Source: an uncultured Phycisphaerales bacterium (GTDB lineage Bacteria; Planctomycetota; Phycisphaerae; Tepidisphaerales; Tepidisphaeraceae). Taken from it: 64,000 nt of DNA. The position numbers and the translations under genes are program-made. The notes under the pieces are model-generated. The model had not been told where the DNA came from, did not search any database, and saw nothing but the letters and a program-made list of their open reading frames with translations. The DNA is taken from NCBI GenBank assembly GCA_903871935.1, contig CAIQIQ010000069.1:26966-90965 (forward strand), given 5' to 3'. Within the stretch, counting starts at the first letter, position 1, and each line of letters starts with the position of its first letter. Shown here piece by piece: positions 36,673-46,398 of the stretch.

Positions 36673-37443
36673 ATGGGACTTTCGCCTGAGCAGAAGCGGT
36701 TCTATGACGACAATGGGTACGTGGTCATTCGCGGGGTGTTGTCGCGCGAGGAGGCGGAGGAGTATCGCCGGGAACTACATGGATTGGCGGAGCGGTTACA
36801 GAAGATCCAGGAGATCGATGCAACCTGGTCGAGTGTGCGCCAGGGCGGAGCGAAGAAGACGGTGATCCTGCATTGCCATGATGTGCAGTTTCAGTCGGCG
36901 GCTATGGCGAGGTTGATTGTCGATCCGCGAATCACCAGTCTTGCGGCATCGGTGATCGGCCCGAACGTACAACTTCACCACACCAAGATGTTTATCAAGC
37001 CGCCGGAGAAGGGCTCCCCGTTTCCGCTGCATCAGGACTATCCATACTTTCCGCACCAGAAGAACTCGATGATGGCGGCCGTTATCTACTTCGACGATTG
37101 CCCGGAGGAAAAGGGATGCTTCCGGGTGGTGCCGGGCTCACACAAACTCGGGCCGTTGCCGATACAGCAGGATGACTTGTCGCTCTCGCCGGAAGAATGG
37201 CCGATCGAACGGGCCACGCCGCTACCGGGCAAGGCCGGTGATGTGATCCTGTTTTCCTACCTGATAATCCACGGCTCGGGACTGAATGTCAGCAATGAGG
37301 CAAGGACCACGCTGCTGATCCAGATGCGCGACCCGACCGACCCGCCGACCGTGAAAGCGCATGAGTCGCGCGGGCAGGGAATGATGCTGGCGGGGATCGA
37401 TCCATCGTGCTGTACGACCAGAGTGGTGGAGATCGAGGCGTAA
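36673..37443 (+). CDS. phytanoyl-CoA dioxygenase family protein
   Basis: A 256-residue Fe(II)/2-oxoglutarate oxygenase of the PhyH family. Iron ligands: HQDYPYFPH (HxD) and the distal His in IIHGSGLN; the 2-oxoglutarate-binding Arg is likely in EARTTLLIQMR. Start MGLSPEQK has an AAGGAGAACAC ribosome site. Only distantly like the PhyH protein at 24985-25728. argC follows after 70 bases on the same strand. Substrate unknown. Confidence 0.88.
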   Translation: MGLSPEQKRFYDDNGYVVIRGVLSREEAEEYRRELHGLAERLQKIQEIDATWSSVRQGGAKKTVILHCHDVQFQSAAMARLIVDPRITSLAASVIGPNVQLHHTKMFIKPPEKGSPFPLHQDYPYFPHQKNSMMAAVIYFDDCPEEKGCFRVVPGSHKLGPLPIQQDDLSLSPEEWPIERATPLPGKAGDVILFSYLIIHGSGLNVSNEARTTLLIQMRDPTDPPTVKAHESRGQGMMLAGIDPSCCTTRVVEIEA

Positions 37444-37513
37444 GGCAGCGGTCGAGCTCGCTGGTGGACGATCGCTTGGCGAAACCGCCTTGGATGAGTA
37501 CTCTCTGGCCCCC

Positions 37514-38455
37514 ATGGTCAAGGTATTCGTAGATGGACAGGAAGGAACCACCGGGCTGAAGATCCATGAGCGGCTGGCCGGTCGGAGCGATCTGCAGGTG
37601 CTGCAGATTGACCCGGAGAAGCGCAAGGACCCCAAGGCCCGGCAGGAGTTGCTGAATGCGGCCGACATATCGTTCCTCTGTCTGCCGGATGCCGCATCGA
37701 AAGAGGCGGCGCAACTGACCACGAATCCCAAGGCGTGCCTGATTGATGCCAGCACGGCCCATCGGGTCGATCCCGCTTGGGCGTACGGGTTGCCGGAACT
37801 CTCTGTGGAGCATCGGGCCGCCATTTCCAAGGCCAATCGCATTGCCAATCCCGGGTGCCATGCGACGGGGTTCAACATCCTGGTGTATCCGCTGGTGAAA
37901 CTGGGGATCGCCGCGCGCGATTACCCCTTTAGCTGCCACTCCATCACAGGTTACTCCGGCGGCGGGAAGAAACTGATCGCCGCGTATGAGAACCCGGATC
38001 GCAAGGCGACGTTCAAGTATCCCCGGCCGTATGCGCTGGCGCTGAAGCACAAGCATATTCCGGAGATGCAGTATGTGGCGGGGCTTAGTGATCCGCCGGT
38101 CTTCGACCCGATCCTGGGCGATTTCTACCAGGGCATGGCAGTGAGCGTGCCGCTGCACATGCGGCTGCTGGCGAAGAAGATGTCGGCGAAGGATATGCGG
38201 GCCATGTTCGCCCAGTATTACCATGGTCAGCGTTTCGTGGATGTGAAGCCGTTGGAGTCTGATGCCTGGTTGGAGGAAGGCTGCTTCGATCCGACGACGT
38301 GCAATAACACCAATCGGCTGGAGATCTTTGTGTTTGGGCATGAGACCCAGGCGCTGCTGGTTGCGCGGTTCGACAACCTTGGCAAAGGCGCCAGCGGGGC
38401 GGCAGTGCAGAGCATGAACATTCGGATGGGCGTGGATGAGGGGATGGGGCTGTAG
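37514..38455 (+). CDS. argC: N-acetyl-gamma-glutamyl-phosphate reductase, short type
   Basis: A 313-residue NADPH-dependent reductase of arginine biosynthesis. It starts MVKVFVDGQEGTTGL, the signature of the short (type 2) ArgC proteins, and has the catalytic Cys in ANPGCHATG, STAHRVD and the C-terminal GKGASGAAVQSMNIRMG. At 313 residues it is shorter than the ~340-residue type 1 enzyme. No other arg gene is adjacent. The frame is open eight codons earlier without a ribosome site. Confidence 0.93.
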   Translation: MVKVFVDGQEGTTGLKIHERLAGRSDLQVLQIDPEKRKDPKARQELLNAADISFLCLPDAASKEAAQLTTNPKACLIDASTAHRVDPAWAYGLPELSVEHRAAISKANRIANPGCHATGFNILVYPLVKLGIAARDYPFSCHSITGYSGGGKKLIAAYENPDRKATFKYPRPYALALKHKHIPEMQYVAGLSDPPVFDPILGDFYQGMAVSVPLHMRLLAKKMSAKDMRAMFAQYYHGQRFVDVKPLESDAWLEEGCFDPTTCNNTNRLEIFVFGHETQALLVARFDNLGKGASGAAVQSMNIRMGVDEGMGL

Positions 38456-38459
38456 GCTC

Positions 38460-39341
38460 TCAGTGCATCAGCACGTCGATGATGCCGGCAAGGCCGAGCA
38501 TCGAGCTGATGATGCCGTTCATGGTGAAGAAGGCCATTGACAACTTGGAGAGGTCGTGGGGTTTGACCAGGGAGTGTTCGTAGATAAGCAGGATGCCGGC
38601 GGCGCTGACGGCCGCCAGGAATGCCCAGCCCAGGTGCGGAGCGATGACCCAGAGGAGCACGAGCAGGAGCCAGCAGAGGAGGTGAGTCAGGCGGGCAACC
38701 CAGAGGGCGGGGGCGATGCCGCGTTTGGCCGGGATGGAGATGGTGCCCGTTTGCCGGTCGGATTCGTAGTCCTGGCAGGCGTAGATGATGTCAAACCCGG
38801 CGGTCCAGCAGAAGACGGCGAGGCACATGACGGCCGGAGGCCAGTCGGCCCGGCCGACGACGGCGACCCAGGCGCACAGCGGAGCCAGACCCAGTGCCAG
38901 ACCCAGGTAGTAATGGCATAGCTGCGTGAAACGCTTCATCAGCGGATAGCCGCAGAGGTATGCGAGCACGGGTACTGATAGAAGCAGCGGCCAGGGATTC
39001 TTGTAGAAGTGCCAGAAGCCGGCCGTCGCCAGGACAAAGCCGGCCATGCAGGCGAGAGCCACGCCCGTGTAGAACGTCAGGGATACTTTGCCCGATGGCA
39101 GTGCCCGGCCGGCAGTTCGCGGGTTGAGCTGGTCAAGCCGGGCATCGAGGATGCGGTTCATCGACATCGCCACGGTGCGGGCGAAGACCATGCACAGGAT
39201 GATCAGCAGCAGAATGCCCGGTCTCGGCCATCCGCCGGAGGCCATGAATGTTGCCAGCAGGGCAAAGGGCATGGCAAAAAGAGTGTGCGACAGCTTGATG
39301 TCGCGCGCGATCGTGACCAGCTTGGATGGCGTTGTGGCCAT
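38460..39341 (-). CDS. UbiA-type prenyltransferase (MqnP/UbiA-like)
   Basis: A 293-residue polytopic membrane enzyme with about eight hydrophobic helices. Both Asp-rich motifs of the UbiA family are present: NRILDARLDQLNPRTAGR (about 62-79) and DYESDRQTGTISIP. The first helix starts LSHTLFAMPFALLATFMA, typical of 4-hydroxybenzoate-type prenyltransferases, including the MqnP step of futalosine-pathway menaquinone synthesis, which planctomycetes generally use. Specific role inferred. Start at MATTPSKL with a GGAG upstream. Divergent from the phosphoesterase. Confidence 0.88.
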   Translation of the reverse strand: MATTPSKLVTIARDIKLSHTLFAMPFALLATFMASGGWPRPGILLLIILCMVFARTVAMSMNRILDARLDQLNPRTAGRALPSGKVSLTFYTGVALACMAGFVLATAGFWHFYKNPWPLLLSVPVLAYLCGYPLMKRFTQLCHYYLGLALGLAPLCAWVAVVGRADWPPAVMCLAVFCWTAGFDIIYACQDYESDRQTGTISIPAKRGIAPALWVARLTHLLCWLLLVLLWVIAPHLGWAFLAAVSAAGILLIYEHSLVKPHDLSKLSMAFFTMNGIISSMLGLAGIIDVLMH

Positions 39342-39443
39342 TGGCTCCGGAAGTCTAGCAGAGACAGGGCGGAATGTTGATCGGCGGCTGCTGATTGACT
39401 CGCCTTGCTCAAAGTCGATCACCAATCAACAATCAAAGGGCAC

Positions 39444-40244
39444 ATGGCCACGATCATCCATATTTCCGACATCCACTTCATGCGCGTGGATCATGCCATG
39501 TGCGAGCAGGTGATCGGATTCATCAGCAAGGAGCGGCCGCGGCTGACGGTGATCTCCGGCGACCTGACTCAGCGTGCCCGCGAGAAGCAGTATCTGGCGG
39601 CCCGGCGGTTCATCGACCATATTCCGGGGCCTGTGGTCGTCGTACCGGGCAACCATGATGTGCCGATGTATGATGTGCTGCGGCGATTCTTTCGGCCATT
39701 GGAACGGTTCACGCGGATCATCACGCCAGATCTCTGGCCGACATACAGCGATGATGAGTTGTTTGCCCTGGGGGCGAATACGACGCGGGCATTCACGTGT
39801 GATCCGCACGCGTTCTGGAAGAACGGTACGCTCTCGGAGGCGCAGCTTACGGAGATCGGCGAGCGCTTTGCGCATGCGCGGCCGGGTGCGCTGCGCGTGT
39901 TGGTCATACACCACCCTCTGGTCAATCCATGGAATGACGGCACGCGCGATGCGGCCCGCGGCCGGGACCGGATCATTCGCGCCTTGGAGGGCGCAGGCGT
40001 GCGGGTTGTGCTCTCCGGGCACCTTCATTTCGCGTATGGCCGGCACGCTCCCGGGCCAAAGGTGCCGCCGGGCCAGATCCTGTGCATCCAGGCTGGCACC
40101 GCCACGTCGACCCGTCTGCGCCAGGGCGAGGCCAATGCGTTTAATGTGCTGCACTGGGATGGTCGCACATTGACGCTCAGCGTGATGCGGCACAACGGAC
40201 GAGAGTTTCTGCGCGAATCAGAGCAGCAGTTCAGCGTGAAGTAG
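39444..40244 (+). CDS. metallophosphoesterase
   Basis: A 266-residue calcineurin-like phosphoesterase. The dinuclear-metal ligands are visible in order: DIHF (D..H), SGDLTQRA, PGNHDVP, VIHHPL and SGHLHF. Related proteins act on cyclic nucleotides, lipid A precursors or other phosphodiesters. No signal peptide, so cytoplasmic. Monocistronic, ended by a strong hairpin at 40251-40290. Substrate unknown. Confidence 0.92.
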   Translation: MATIIHISDIHFMRVDHAMCEQVIGFISKERPRLTVISGDLTQRAREKQYLAARRFIDHIPGPVVVVPGNHDVPMYDVLRRFFRPLERFTRIITPDLWPTYSDDELFALGANTTRAFTCDPHAFWKNGTLSEAQLTEIGERFAHARPGALRVLVIHHPLVNPWNDGTRDAARGRDRIIRALEGAGVRVVLSGHLHFAYGRHAPGPKVPPGQILCIQAGTATSTRLRQGEANAFNVLHWDGRTLTLSVMRHNGREFLRESEQQFSVK

Positions 40245-40250
40245 AATGAG

Positions 40251-40290
40251 GAACGCGAAGGACACCCATTGGCATCCTTCGCGTTCTGTT
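40251..40290. terminator. bidirectional intrinsic terminator
   Basis: A perfect 12-bp stem (GAACGCGAAGGA at 40251-40262 with its complement at 40275-40286) with a 12-base loop and T-rich flank on the plus side, lying between the convergent phosphoesterase and Gfo/Idh genes. It should end both transcripts, more strongly on the plus strand. Confidence 0.8.
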
Positions 40291-40315
40291 TCGTGACTTT
40301 CGTTCGTTCTAAGTG

Positions 40316-41428
40316 TTATTCATCCAGCGTGCCAAAGGGCAGATGCGCCGGCATGAGCTTCGGCTTGGTGTAGCCGACGGTCGGAGTGAAGGCTTTGCCG
40401 TGCTCGGAGGAATCGAGGAAGCCCTGCATCAGGTCGAGCACCGCCATGGCCTGCTGGCCGTTGGCGCGCATCTCACGGCCGCTGTTGATTGCATAGGCCA
40501 TGTCCGCGAGTCCGACCGACCGGCCGTAGCCTTTGACGAACAGGTGCGGTATTTCCTTGTATTCCTTCTCGCCGATCTTCTGCAGGAACACCGGGCCGTC
40601 AAAGCCGTTGGGGTCTGGCACCTTGATCGTGCCTTCGGTGCCGAAGATGGTGATCGGGTTCTTCCCGTCGAACGGGCTGAAGCGGGTGGCGAAGCTGGTG
40701 GCGATGACGCCAGCCGCCCCGTTCTCAAATTCCATCGTGCCCACGATGTGGTCGGGTGTCTCCACCTTGACCTTCTTGCCGTTCTTGGGCTGGCTGGTGA
40801 TGGTGCGCTCGGGGATGGCGACCGTCGCCGTGCCGGTGGTGCGCTTCACGGGGCCCAGGATGTTTAGCAGGGCGGTGAGGTAGTAAGGGCCCATGTCAAA
40901 CATAGGGCCGCCGCCGACTTCATAGTAGAACTCGGGCGAGGGATGCCAGGACTCATGGCCGGGGCAGAGCATGAAGGCGGTGAAGGCGACGGGTTTGCCG
41001 ATGGCGCCATCTTCGACCAGTTTTCGCGCGGTCTGCACGCCAGCGCCCATGAAAGTATCAGGGGCGCAGCCGATGCGCAGCTTCTTCTTGGCGGCCAGGT
41101 CCATCATCTTCTTGGCTTCATCGCGGCTGATGCCCAGGGGCTTTTCCGCATAGGTGTGTTTGCCGGCTTCCAGGGCTTTCATGGCGACCGGAACGTGTGC
41201 CTTGGGCACCGTGAGGTTCAGGATGACCTTGATCGACGGATCGGCGATCAGCTCATCGACGCTGCACACGCGCTTGATTCCGAATTCGGCCGCCTTCTTC
41301 TTCGCAGCCTCGGGATTCAAGTCCGCGCATGCGACCATTTCGACGATGGGGAAATTCTTCGCCATCCCCAGATATGCTCCGCTGATCGCGCCACACCCGA
41401 TAACGCCTACTCTTACCTTTTCAGCCAT
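40316..41428 (-). CDS. Gfo/Idh/MocA-family oxidoreductase
   Basis: A 370-residue NAD(P)-dependent sugar dehydrogenase-like protein. It has the Rossmann GVIGCGAISGAY (about 7-18), the conserved AEKPLG, and the DMGPYYLTALLNILG helix typical of the family. Such enzymes oxidise or reduce sugar hydroxyls and are often paired with sugar isomerases. The start MAEKVRVG follows an extended -10 about 75 bases upstream; the frame is open 34 codons earlier without support. Confidence 0.92.
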   Translation of the reverse strand: MAEKVRVGVIGCGAISGAYLGMAKNFPIVEMVACADLNPEAAKKKAAEFGIKRVCSVDELIADPSIKVILNLTVPKAHVPVAMKALEAGKHTYAEKPLGISRDEAKKMMDLAAKKKLRIGCAPDTFMGAGVQTARKLVEDGAIGKPVAFTAFMLCPGHESWHPSPEFYYEVGGGPMFDMGPYYLTALLNILGPVKRTTGTATVAIPERTITSQPKNGKKVKVETPDHIVGTMEFENGAAGVIATSFATRFSPFDGKNPITIFGTEGTIKVPDPNGFDGPVFLQKIGEKEYKEIPHLFVKGYGRSVGLADMAYAINSGREMRANGQQAMAVLDLMQGFLDSSEHGKAFTPTVGYTKPKLMPAHLPFGTLDE

Positions 41429-41502
41429 GATTGACGACTCCACTTTGTGACCAAATGATGCCAACTTCCCATTCCTAACCTTTAGTTGGGAATTGGGGTA
41501 GT

Positions 41503-41508
41503 AGTATA
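41503..41508 (-). promoter_or_regulatory. extended -10 promoter of the Gfo/Idh gene
   Basis: TATACT preceded by TGG (extended -10 TGN), about 75 bases upstream of the oxidoreductase start at 41428. No -35 hexamer is clear, as often with extended -10 promoters. Confidence 0.4.
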
Positions 41509-41636
41509 CCAGAGCGACGGAAAGTGCCACAGGCGGCGGCGCGCACGCCCTCGCCCTCTGTTCCTTCGGCTGAGCTTGTCGCTCTGAGGTGCTGCCAGTA
41601 ACCTCACGCCACGCTTTTCAGGAGTATCAGAACGAC

Positions 41637-43967
41637 ATGGATGTTGCCTCAATGAACGTCGCTCACATTGCCAAGATTGCCATTGAGTTGAATATCAACG
41701 CTGCGCAGGTGGCCGCCACTTCGGCGCTGCTGGCGGAGGGCGGGACGGTCCCATTTATTGCCCGTTACCGCAAAGAGGTTACGGGTACGCTGGATGAGGT
41801 GCAGATCACTTCCATCCGCGATCGGCTGGGACAGTTGGCGGAGCTTGATGCCCGGCGGACGGCCATCATCGCTTCGCTCGATGAGCGGAAGTTGCTGACC
41901 GATGACCTCAAGGGCAAGGTCAACGCGGCGGAGACGATGGCGACGCTGGAGGATATCTATCTGCCGTTCCGACCAAAGCGGCGGACGCGGGCGATGATCG
42001 CCAAGGAGAAGGGCTTAGAGCCGCTGGCGGAGGCGCTGCTGAAGCAGGAGGACAGTGTTGAGCCGATGGTGGAGGCGCGGAAGTATGTCACCCCGGAAGG
42101 CTCTGCGGTCACCGACGAGCTGAAGGTGCCGGATGTGGCGGCGGCGCTGGCCGGTGCCCGGGACATCATCGCTGAGAAGGTGAATGATGATGCCGATGTT
42201 CGCGCGAGGATTCGCAAGCTGTTTCTGGGCGAGGGGATAATCGTATCGGAGGTGATTCCCGGCAAAGAGGCCGAGGGGGCGAAGTACAAGGATTACTTCA
42301 AGTGGGAAGAGCCCATTGCCACCGCACCATCGCATCGCGTGATGGCGATTCGCCGCGGGTCGGCCGAGGGGTTCCTCATGTTCCGCATTCAGCCAGCCGA
42401 GGAGTCGGCGGTTGCGATCATCGAGTCCATGTGCGTCAAGGGCAATAACCCGTCGGCCGATCAGGTGAATCTGGCGATCAAGGACTGCTACAAGCGGCTG
42501 CTTTCGATGTCGATGGAGACCGAGGCGCGGCTGGAGTCGAAGAAGAAGGCGGATGTGGCGGCGATCGATGTCTTCGTTCAGAACCTGCGGCAGCTTTTAT
42601 TAGCTTCACCGATGGGGCAGAAGCGCGTGCTGGCGGTTGACCCCGGGTTCCGTACCGGCTGCAAGATCGTTGCCCTCGATGCTCAGGGCAAGCTGCTCTA
42701 CAACGATGTGGTCTATCCCGACCAGGGTGACCGCAAGACGCAGGAGGCCAAGCTCGTGATCATGGCCCTGTGTGATAAGTTCAAGATCGAGGCGATAGCG
42801 ATTGGCAACGGAACGGCCGGGCGGGAGACCGAGACGTTCATCCGTTCGCTGGGTCTGCCGCCGAGCATCATGGTGGTGATGGTGAACGAGTCTGGCGCTT
42901 CGGTATATTCCGCATCGGATGTTGCCCGCGAGGAGTTTCCGGATCACGACATCACCGTTCGCGGCGCGGTCTCCATCGGCCGGCGAGTGATGGACCCACT
43001 GGCGGAACTGGTGAAGATCGATCCCAAGGCGATTGGAGTCGGCCAGTACCAGCACGATGTGGATCAGAACCTGCTGAAGAAGAGTCTCGATGATACGGTG
43101 GTGTCGTGCGTGAACGCGGTGGGTGTGGAGGTGAACACGGCGTCGAAGCAGCTTCTGACGTATGTCTCGGGGCTCAATGCCACGATCGCGGAGAATATCG
43201 TCAAGCATCGCAATGATAATGGGGCATTTGCCAGCCGGAAGGATCTGCTGAAGGTGCCTCGCCTGGGCGACAAAACTTTTGAGCAGGCGGCCGGCTTCTT
43301 GCGCATCCGCGGCGCGGAGAATCCGCTGGATGAATCGGCGGTTCATCCAGAAAGCTATGGCATCGTCGATCGGATGGCGAAGGATCTGGGTGTGACGGTG
43401 AAGGACCTCATGACGGATGAGGCCCTGCGGAAACAGATCAACAAGCAGAAGTACGTCACCGAAAAGATTGGCATGCCGACGTTGACCGACATCGTGCTGG
43501 AACTGGCGAAGCCCGGGCGCGACCCGCGCGAGAAGTTTGAGGTATTCCAGTTCTCCGAGAGCGTCCACACGATGCAGGACCTGAAGCCGGGCATGAAGCT
43601 GCCGGGTATCGTGACCAACATCACGGCGTTTGGCTGCTTTGTTGACATTGGCGTGCATCAGGATGGCCTGGTCCATATCAGCCAGCTTGCCGACCGATTC
43701 GTGAAGGATGCGAATGAGGTCGTGAAGGTGCAGCAGAAGGTTGAGGTCACGGTGATGGAGATCGACCTTGACCGGAAGCGGATTGCGTTGTCGATGCGAA
43801 AGAATGCTGTCGGTGGCCAGAAGCCGGCCGAGGGGCGGACGAGCCCGGCCGCAACTTCATCTGCACCGCCGAAGCCGCAGGTGAGCGCTTCTCGCCCCGC
43901 AGCGAAGCCGGCCGGCGAGGGGTGGTTCTCGGCGGCGTTGAAAGATGCGGGGAAATCGAAGAAGTAG
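41637..43967 (+). CDS. tex: Tex-family RNA-binding protein with S1 domain
   Basis: A 776-residue Tex protein, a transcription/RNA accessory factor. Domain order: N-terminal helical region (VPFIARYRKEVTG), YqgF-like domain (VLAVDPGFRTGCK), helix-hairpin-helix (KDLLKVPRLGDKTFEQ) and a C-terminal S1 domain (PGIVTNITAFGCFVDIGVHQDG, about 650-720), followed by a Pro/Ala-rich tail. Length and order match the family. AGGAG lies 13 bases before this ATG, which is far; an ATG five codons later is an alternative start. Followed by an epimerase gene on the same strand. Confidence 0.95.
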   Translation: MDVASMNVAHIAKIAIELNINAAQVAATSALLAEGGTVPFIARYRKEVTGTLDEVQITSIRDRLGQLAELDARRTAIIASLDERKLLTDDLKGKVNAAETMATLEDIYLPFRPKRRTRAMIAKEKGLEPLAEALLKQEDSVEPMVEARKYVTPEGSAVTDELKVPDVAAALAGARDIIAEKVNDDADVRARIRKLFLGEGIIVSEVIPGKEAEGAKYKDYFKWEEPIATAPSHRVMAIRRGSAEGFLMFRIQPAEESAVAIIESMCVKGNNPSADQVNLAIKDCYKRLLSMSMETEARLESKKKADVAAIDVFVQNLRQLLLASPMGQKRVLAVDPGFRTGCKIVALDAQGKLLYNDVVYPDQGDRKTQEAKLVIMALCDKFKIEAIAIGNGTAGRETETFIRSLGLPPSIMVVMVNESGASVYSASDVAREEFPDHDITVRGAVSIGRRVMDPLAELVKIDPKAIGVGQYQHDVDQNLLKKSLDDTVVSCVNAVGVEVNTASKQLLTYVSGLNATIAENIVKHRNDNGAFASRKDLLKVPRLGDKTFEQAAGFLRIRGAENPLDESAVHPESYGIVDRMAKDLGVTVKDLMTDEALRKQINKQKYVTEKIGMPTLTDIVLELAKPGRDPREKFEVFQFSESVHTMQDLKPGMKLPGIVTNITAFGCFVDIGVHQDGLVHISQLADRFVKDANEVVKVQQKVEVTVMEIDLDRKRIALSMRKNAVGGQKPAEGRTSPAATSSAPPKPQVSASRPAAKPAGEGWFSAALKDAGKSKK

Positions 43968-44000
43968 CCGGGCATCCGAGAGTGGCATATCTCAAGCGAC

Positions 44001-44006
44001 TATAAT
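44001..44006 (+). promoter_or_regulatory. -10 element of the epimerase gene
   Basis: TATAAT in the context CTATAATGCG, 37 bases before the start at 44044, with a ribosome site in between. It matches the TATAATGC pattern seen at other promoters here. No clear -35. Confidence 0.5.
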
Positions 44007-44043
44007 GCGTCGCTGCACGCACTGTGCGGCAAAGGAAGGACAG

Positions 44044-44934
44044 ATGCGCATCCTGATCACTGGTGCAACGGGCAATATCGGCAGCGGGATCGCCGCGGTG
44101 CTTCAGGCGGCCGGACACGAGTTGGTACTCTACGATATCGTGCCGCCGCCGACGAAAGAGCCGCTGGCCGGACTGCCGTATGTGCAGGGGGATATCCAGG
44201 CGGGCATCGGGCTCGATCGGGCGGCCGCCGGCTGCGATGTCGTGCTGCACACCGCAGCCTGGCATGGCGTCCATGGGAAGCAGAAGACTGAGGCGGACTA
44301 TTGGCGGCTGAATGTCGATGGAACCTTCTGGACCTATCAGGCGGCCGCGAATGCGGGCATCAAGCGTTTCGTTTTTCTTTCTTCAATGGCGTGGCATGGC
44401 ACTTATTCCAAGTACGGCTTTACCAAGGTTCTCGGTGAACACCTTGCGGAGTACTACCAGCAGAACCATGCCATCCGTTCGATCATCATTCGCCCACATG
44501 ACCTGACGCCCTGGAGGAACTTTCCGGCCGGTTACGGCGCACGCCTGCTCTACGGCGGAGTGGATCGCGAGGATGTGCTGGACTGTGTCAATCTTGCGGT
44601 CACCAGGCTGTTGCAGCAGGGAGATGCGAATGGGCCGAATGTTGTTGTGCAGGCGGTGCGGGCCAACGCATTTGGCGCCGGGCAACTGGCTGGTTGGGAA
44701 CACGATGCCGAAGCGGTGTGTGAACGGATATTCCCCGGCTCAACCGAATTGATCCGTCGGTATGCTCTGGATATCAAGCGCGTGCCCGAGATCGTCGACG
44801 TATTGCCCGGTGCGGCGGAGATCGGCTACACGCCCAAGCGCCACTTCGGCACTTTCCTGGCAGAGCTTCGGCGGCTGGATGGGGAGATTGGCCAGGCAGC
44901 GGTGATGGCGCTGCGCTGTCCGTATGGAACGTAG
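44044..44934 (+). CDS. NAD-dependent epimerase/dehydratase
   Basis: A 296-residue extended short-chain dehydrogenase. It has the N-terminal GATGNIG (7-13), an HTAAWHG segment and the catalytic Ser/Tyr/Lys set: a Ser pair in FLSSMAW and YGFTK (YxxxK). It should act on a nucleotide-sugar or related substrate, not identified. AAAGGAAGGA before the ATG and a TATAAT 37 bases upstream support this start. Convergent with dnaB. Confidence 0.88.
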   Translation: MRILITGATGNIGSGIAAVLQAAGHELVLYDIVPPPTKEPLAGLPYVQGDIQAGIGLDRAAAGCDVVLHTAAWHGVHGKQKTEADYWRLNVDGTFWTYQAAANAGIKRFVFLSSMAWHGTYSKYGFTKVLGEHLAEYYQQNHAIRSIIIRPHDLTPWRNFPAGYGARLLYGGVDREDVLDCVNLAVTRLLQQGDANGPNVVVQAVRANAFGAGQLAGWEHDAEAVCERIFPGSTELIRRYALDIKRVPEIVDVLPGAAEIGYTPKRHFGTFLAELRRLDGEIGQAAVMALRCPYGT

Positions 44935-44970
44935 AGAGAGCGGCCTGCGCAGCACCTGCGTTAGTTGAGG

Positions 44971-46332
44971 TCAGAACGCATCAGTAGGCGCGTTGGAGCG
45001 GTTGCGGAAGCGGGTGCAGCGGCCGTCGAAGTTCAGTTCGATCGTGCCGGTCGGGCCGTTACGCTGCTTGGCGACGATGATCTCGGCCATGTTGGTCTGC
45101 TGATAGCCGTCTTCGCCCTGGTGGTAGTAATCCTCACGATGCAGAAGCATGACCACGTCGGCATCCTGCTCGATGGCGCCCGATTCGCGCAGATCGCTGA
45201 TGCGCGGCTTGTGTCCGTCGCGGCCTTCGCTAGCGCGATTGAGCTGCGAGAGGCAAACCACCGGAATCATCAGGTCGCGGGCAATCGCCTTGATGCCGCG
45301 CGAAATCGTTGAGATCTGCTGCTGGCGGTTTTCGCCGTTGGGATCATCCATGAGCTGCAGATAATCGATCATCATGCACTGGATGTTGTGCTCGCGCTTC
45401 AGTCGGCGGGCCTTGGCACGCAATTCCAGCACGGTCAGCCCCGCCGAGTCATCCACGAAGATCGGCGCTTTGGCCAGTTCTCCCACGACCATCGCCAGCT
45501 TCTGGTGATCCTCATTCGAGAGCATGCCTTTTCGCAGCTTGTGCGAATCGATGTTCCCGCGCGAGCAGAGCATGCGCTGGGCGAGCTGCTGTTTGCTCAT
45601 TTCCAGGGAAAAGACCGCGGCGGGGATCTGCTGGTCGGCCGAGATCTGTTCGATCATGTTCATCGCGATGGCGGTTTTGCCCATCGATGGACGGGCGGCG
45701 ATGATGATCATCTCGCCCTTCTGCAGCCCGTTGAGCATCTCGTCCATGTCGTGGAACTGGGTCATCACGCCGCGCTGGCCAGCGCCGGTGATCATCTCCC
45801 AGACTTCCTGGAGAACGGCATTGATCGGCTGGACGGTGGAAGAGACTTCTTTCTGGGCGATATCGAAGACACGCTTCTCCGCGCGATCGACGACGATCTT
45901 GGCGCCCTCGGTAGCCGAGTAGACATCGCGGAGGGTGTCGTTGGCGGCCGCGATCAACTGCCGCAGCATGAACTTCTCGCGGACGATGGCGGCGTAGTGC
46001 ATGCCATGGGCGGCCGATGGCACGGTATTGATGATCTGGGCGAGATAGGCGGTTCCGCCGATTTCTTCCAGCAGTTTTCGCCGGGAGAGTTCCTCGCGAA
46101 TGATGACCGGGTCGATGCTCTTGCCTGCCTGGTACATCTCAACCAGGCGCTCGAAGATGATCTGGTGGTCGGCCTGGAAAAAGGCATCCTTTTCGCCGAT
46201 CAGAGTGGCGATTGACCCGATCTGCTCCTTGTCGAGCATCATCGAAGCCAAAACGCACATCTCCGCCTCAAGCGAATGCGGGGGCAGACGCTCAAACTGT
46301 GATGCGACGGTGGATTCGATGAGTTGGCTCAT
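44971..46332 (-). CDS. dnaB: replicative DNA helicase DnaB
   Basis: A 453-residue hexameric replicative helicase. The N-terminal helicase-loader domain (LPPHSLEAEMCVLASMM) is followed by the RecA-like domain: Walker A ARPSMGKTAIAMNM, SLEMSKQQLAQRML, Walker B MMIDYLQLM, the SQLNRASEGR arginine segment and a C-terminal RNGPTG. Full family length, no intein. The start has little ribosome-site support. DnaA-box-like sequences lie 67-86 bases upstream. A large inverted-repeat element follows on the far side of the promoter. Confidence 0.98.
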   Translation of the reverse strand: MSQLIESTVASQFERLPPHSLEAEMCVLASMMLDKEQIGSIATLIGEKDAFFQADHQIIFERLVEMYQAGKSIDPVIIREELSRRKLLEEIGGTAYLAQIINTVPSAAHGMHYAAIVREKFMLRQLIAAANDTLRDVYSATEGAKIVVDRAEKRVFDIAQKEVSSTVQPINAVLQEVWEMITGAGQRGVMTQFHDMDEMLNGLQKGEMIIIAARPSMGKTAIAMNMIEQISADQQIPAAVFSLEMSKQQLAQRMLCSRGNIDSHKLRKGMLSNEDHQKLAMVVGELAKAPIFVDDSAGLTVLELRAKARRLKREHNIQCMMIDYLQLMDDPNGENRQQQISTISRGIKAIARDLMIPVVCLSQLNRASEGRDGHKPRISDLRESGAIEQDADVVMLLHREDYYHQGEDGYQQTNMAEIIVAKQRNGPTGTIELNFDGRCTRFRNRSNAPTDAF

Positions 46333-46398
46333 GGACTCTTTGGCGCACTTTACCCTCAATGGGCAAGGGCGTCATATCCATACCCACAATGCGACACT

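Noticed and set aside
42606..43676. 356-codon frame opposite tex
   Set aside because: Antisense to conserved tex sequence; Arg/His-rich, low-complexity translation.
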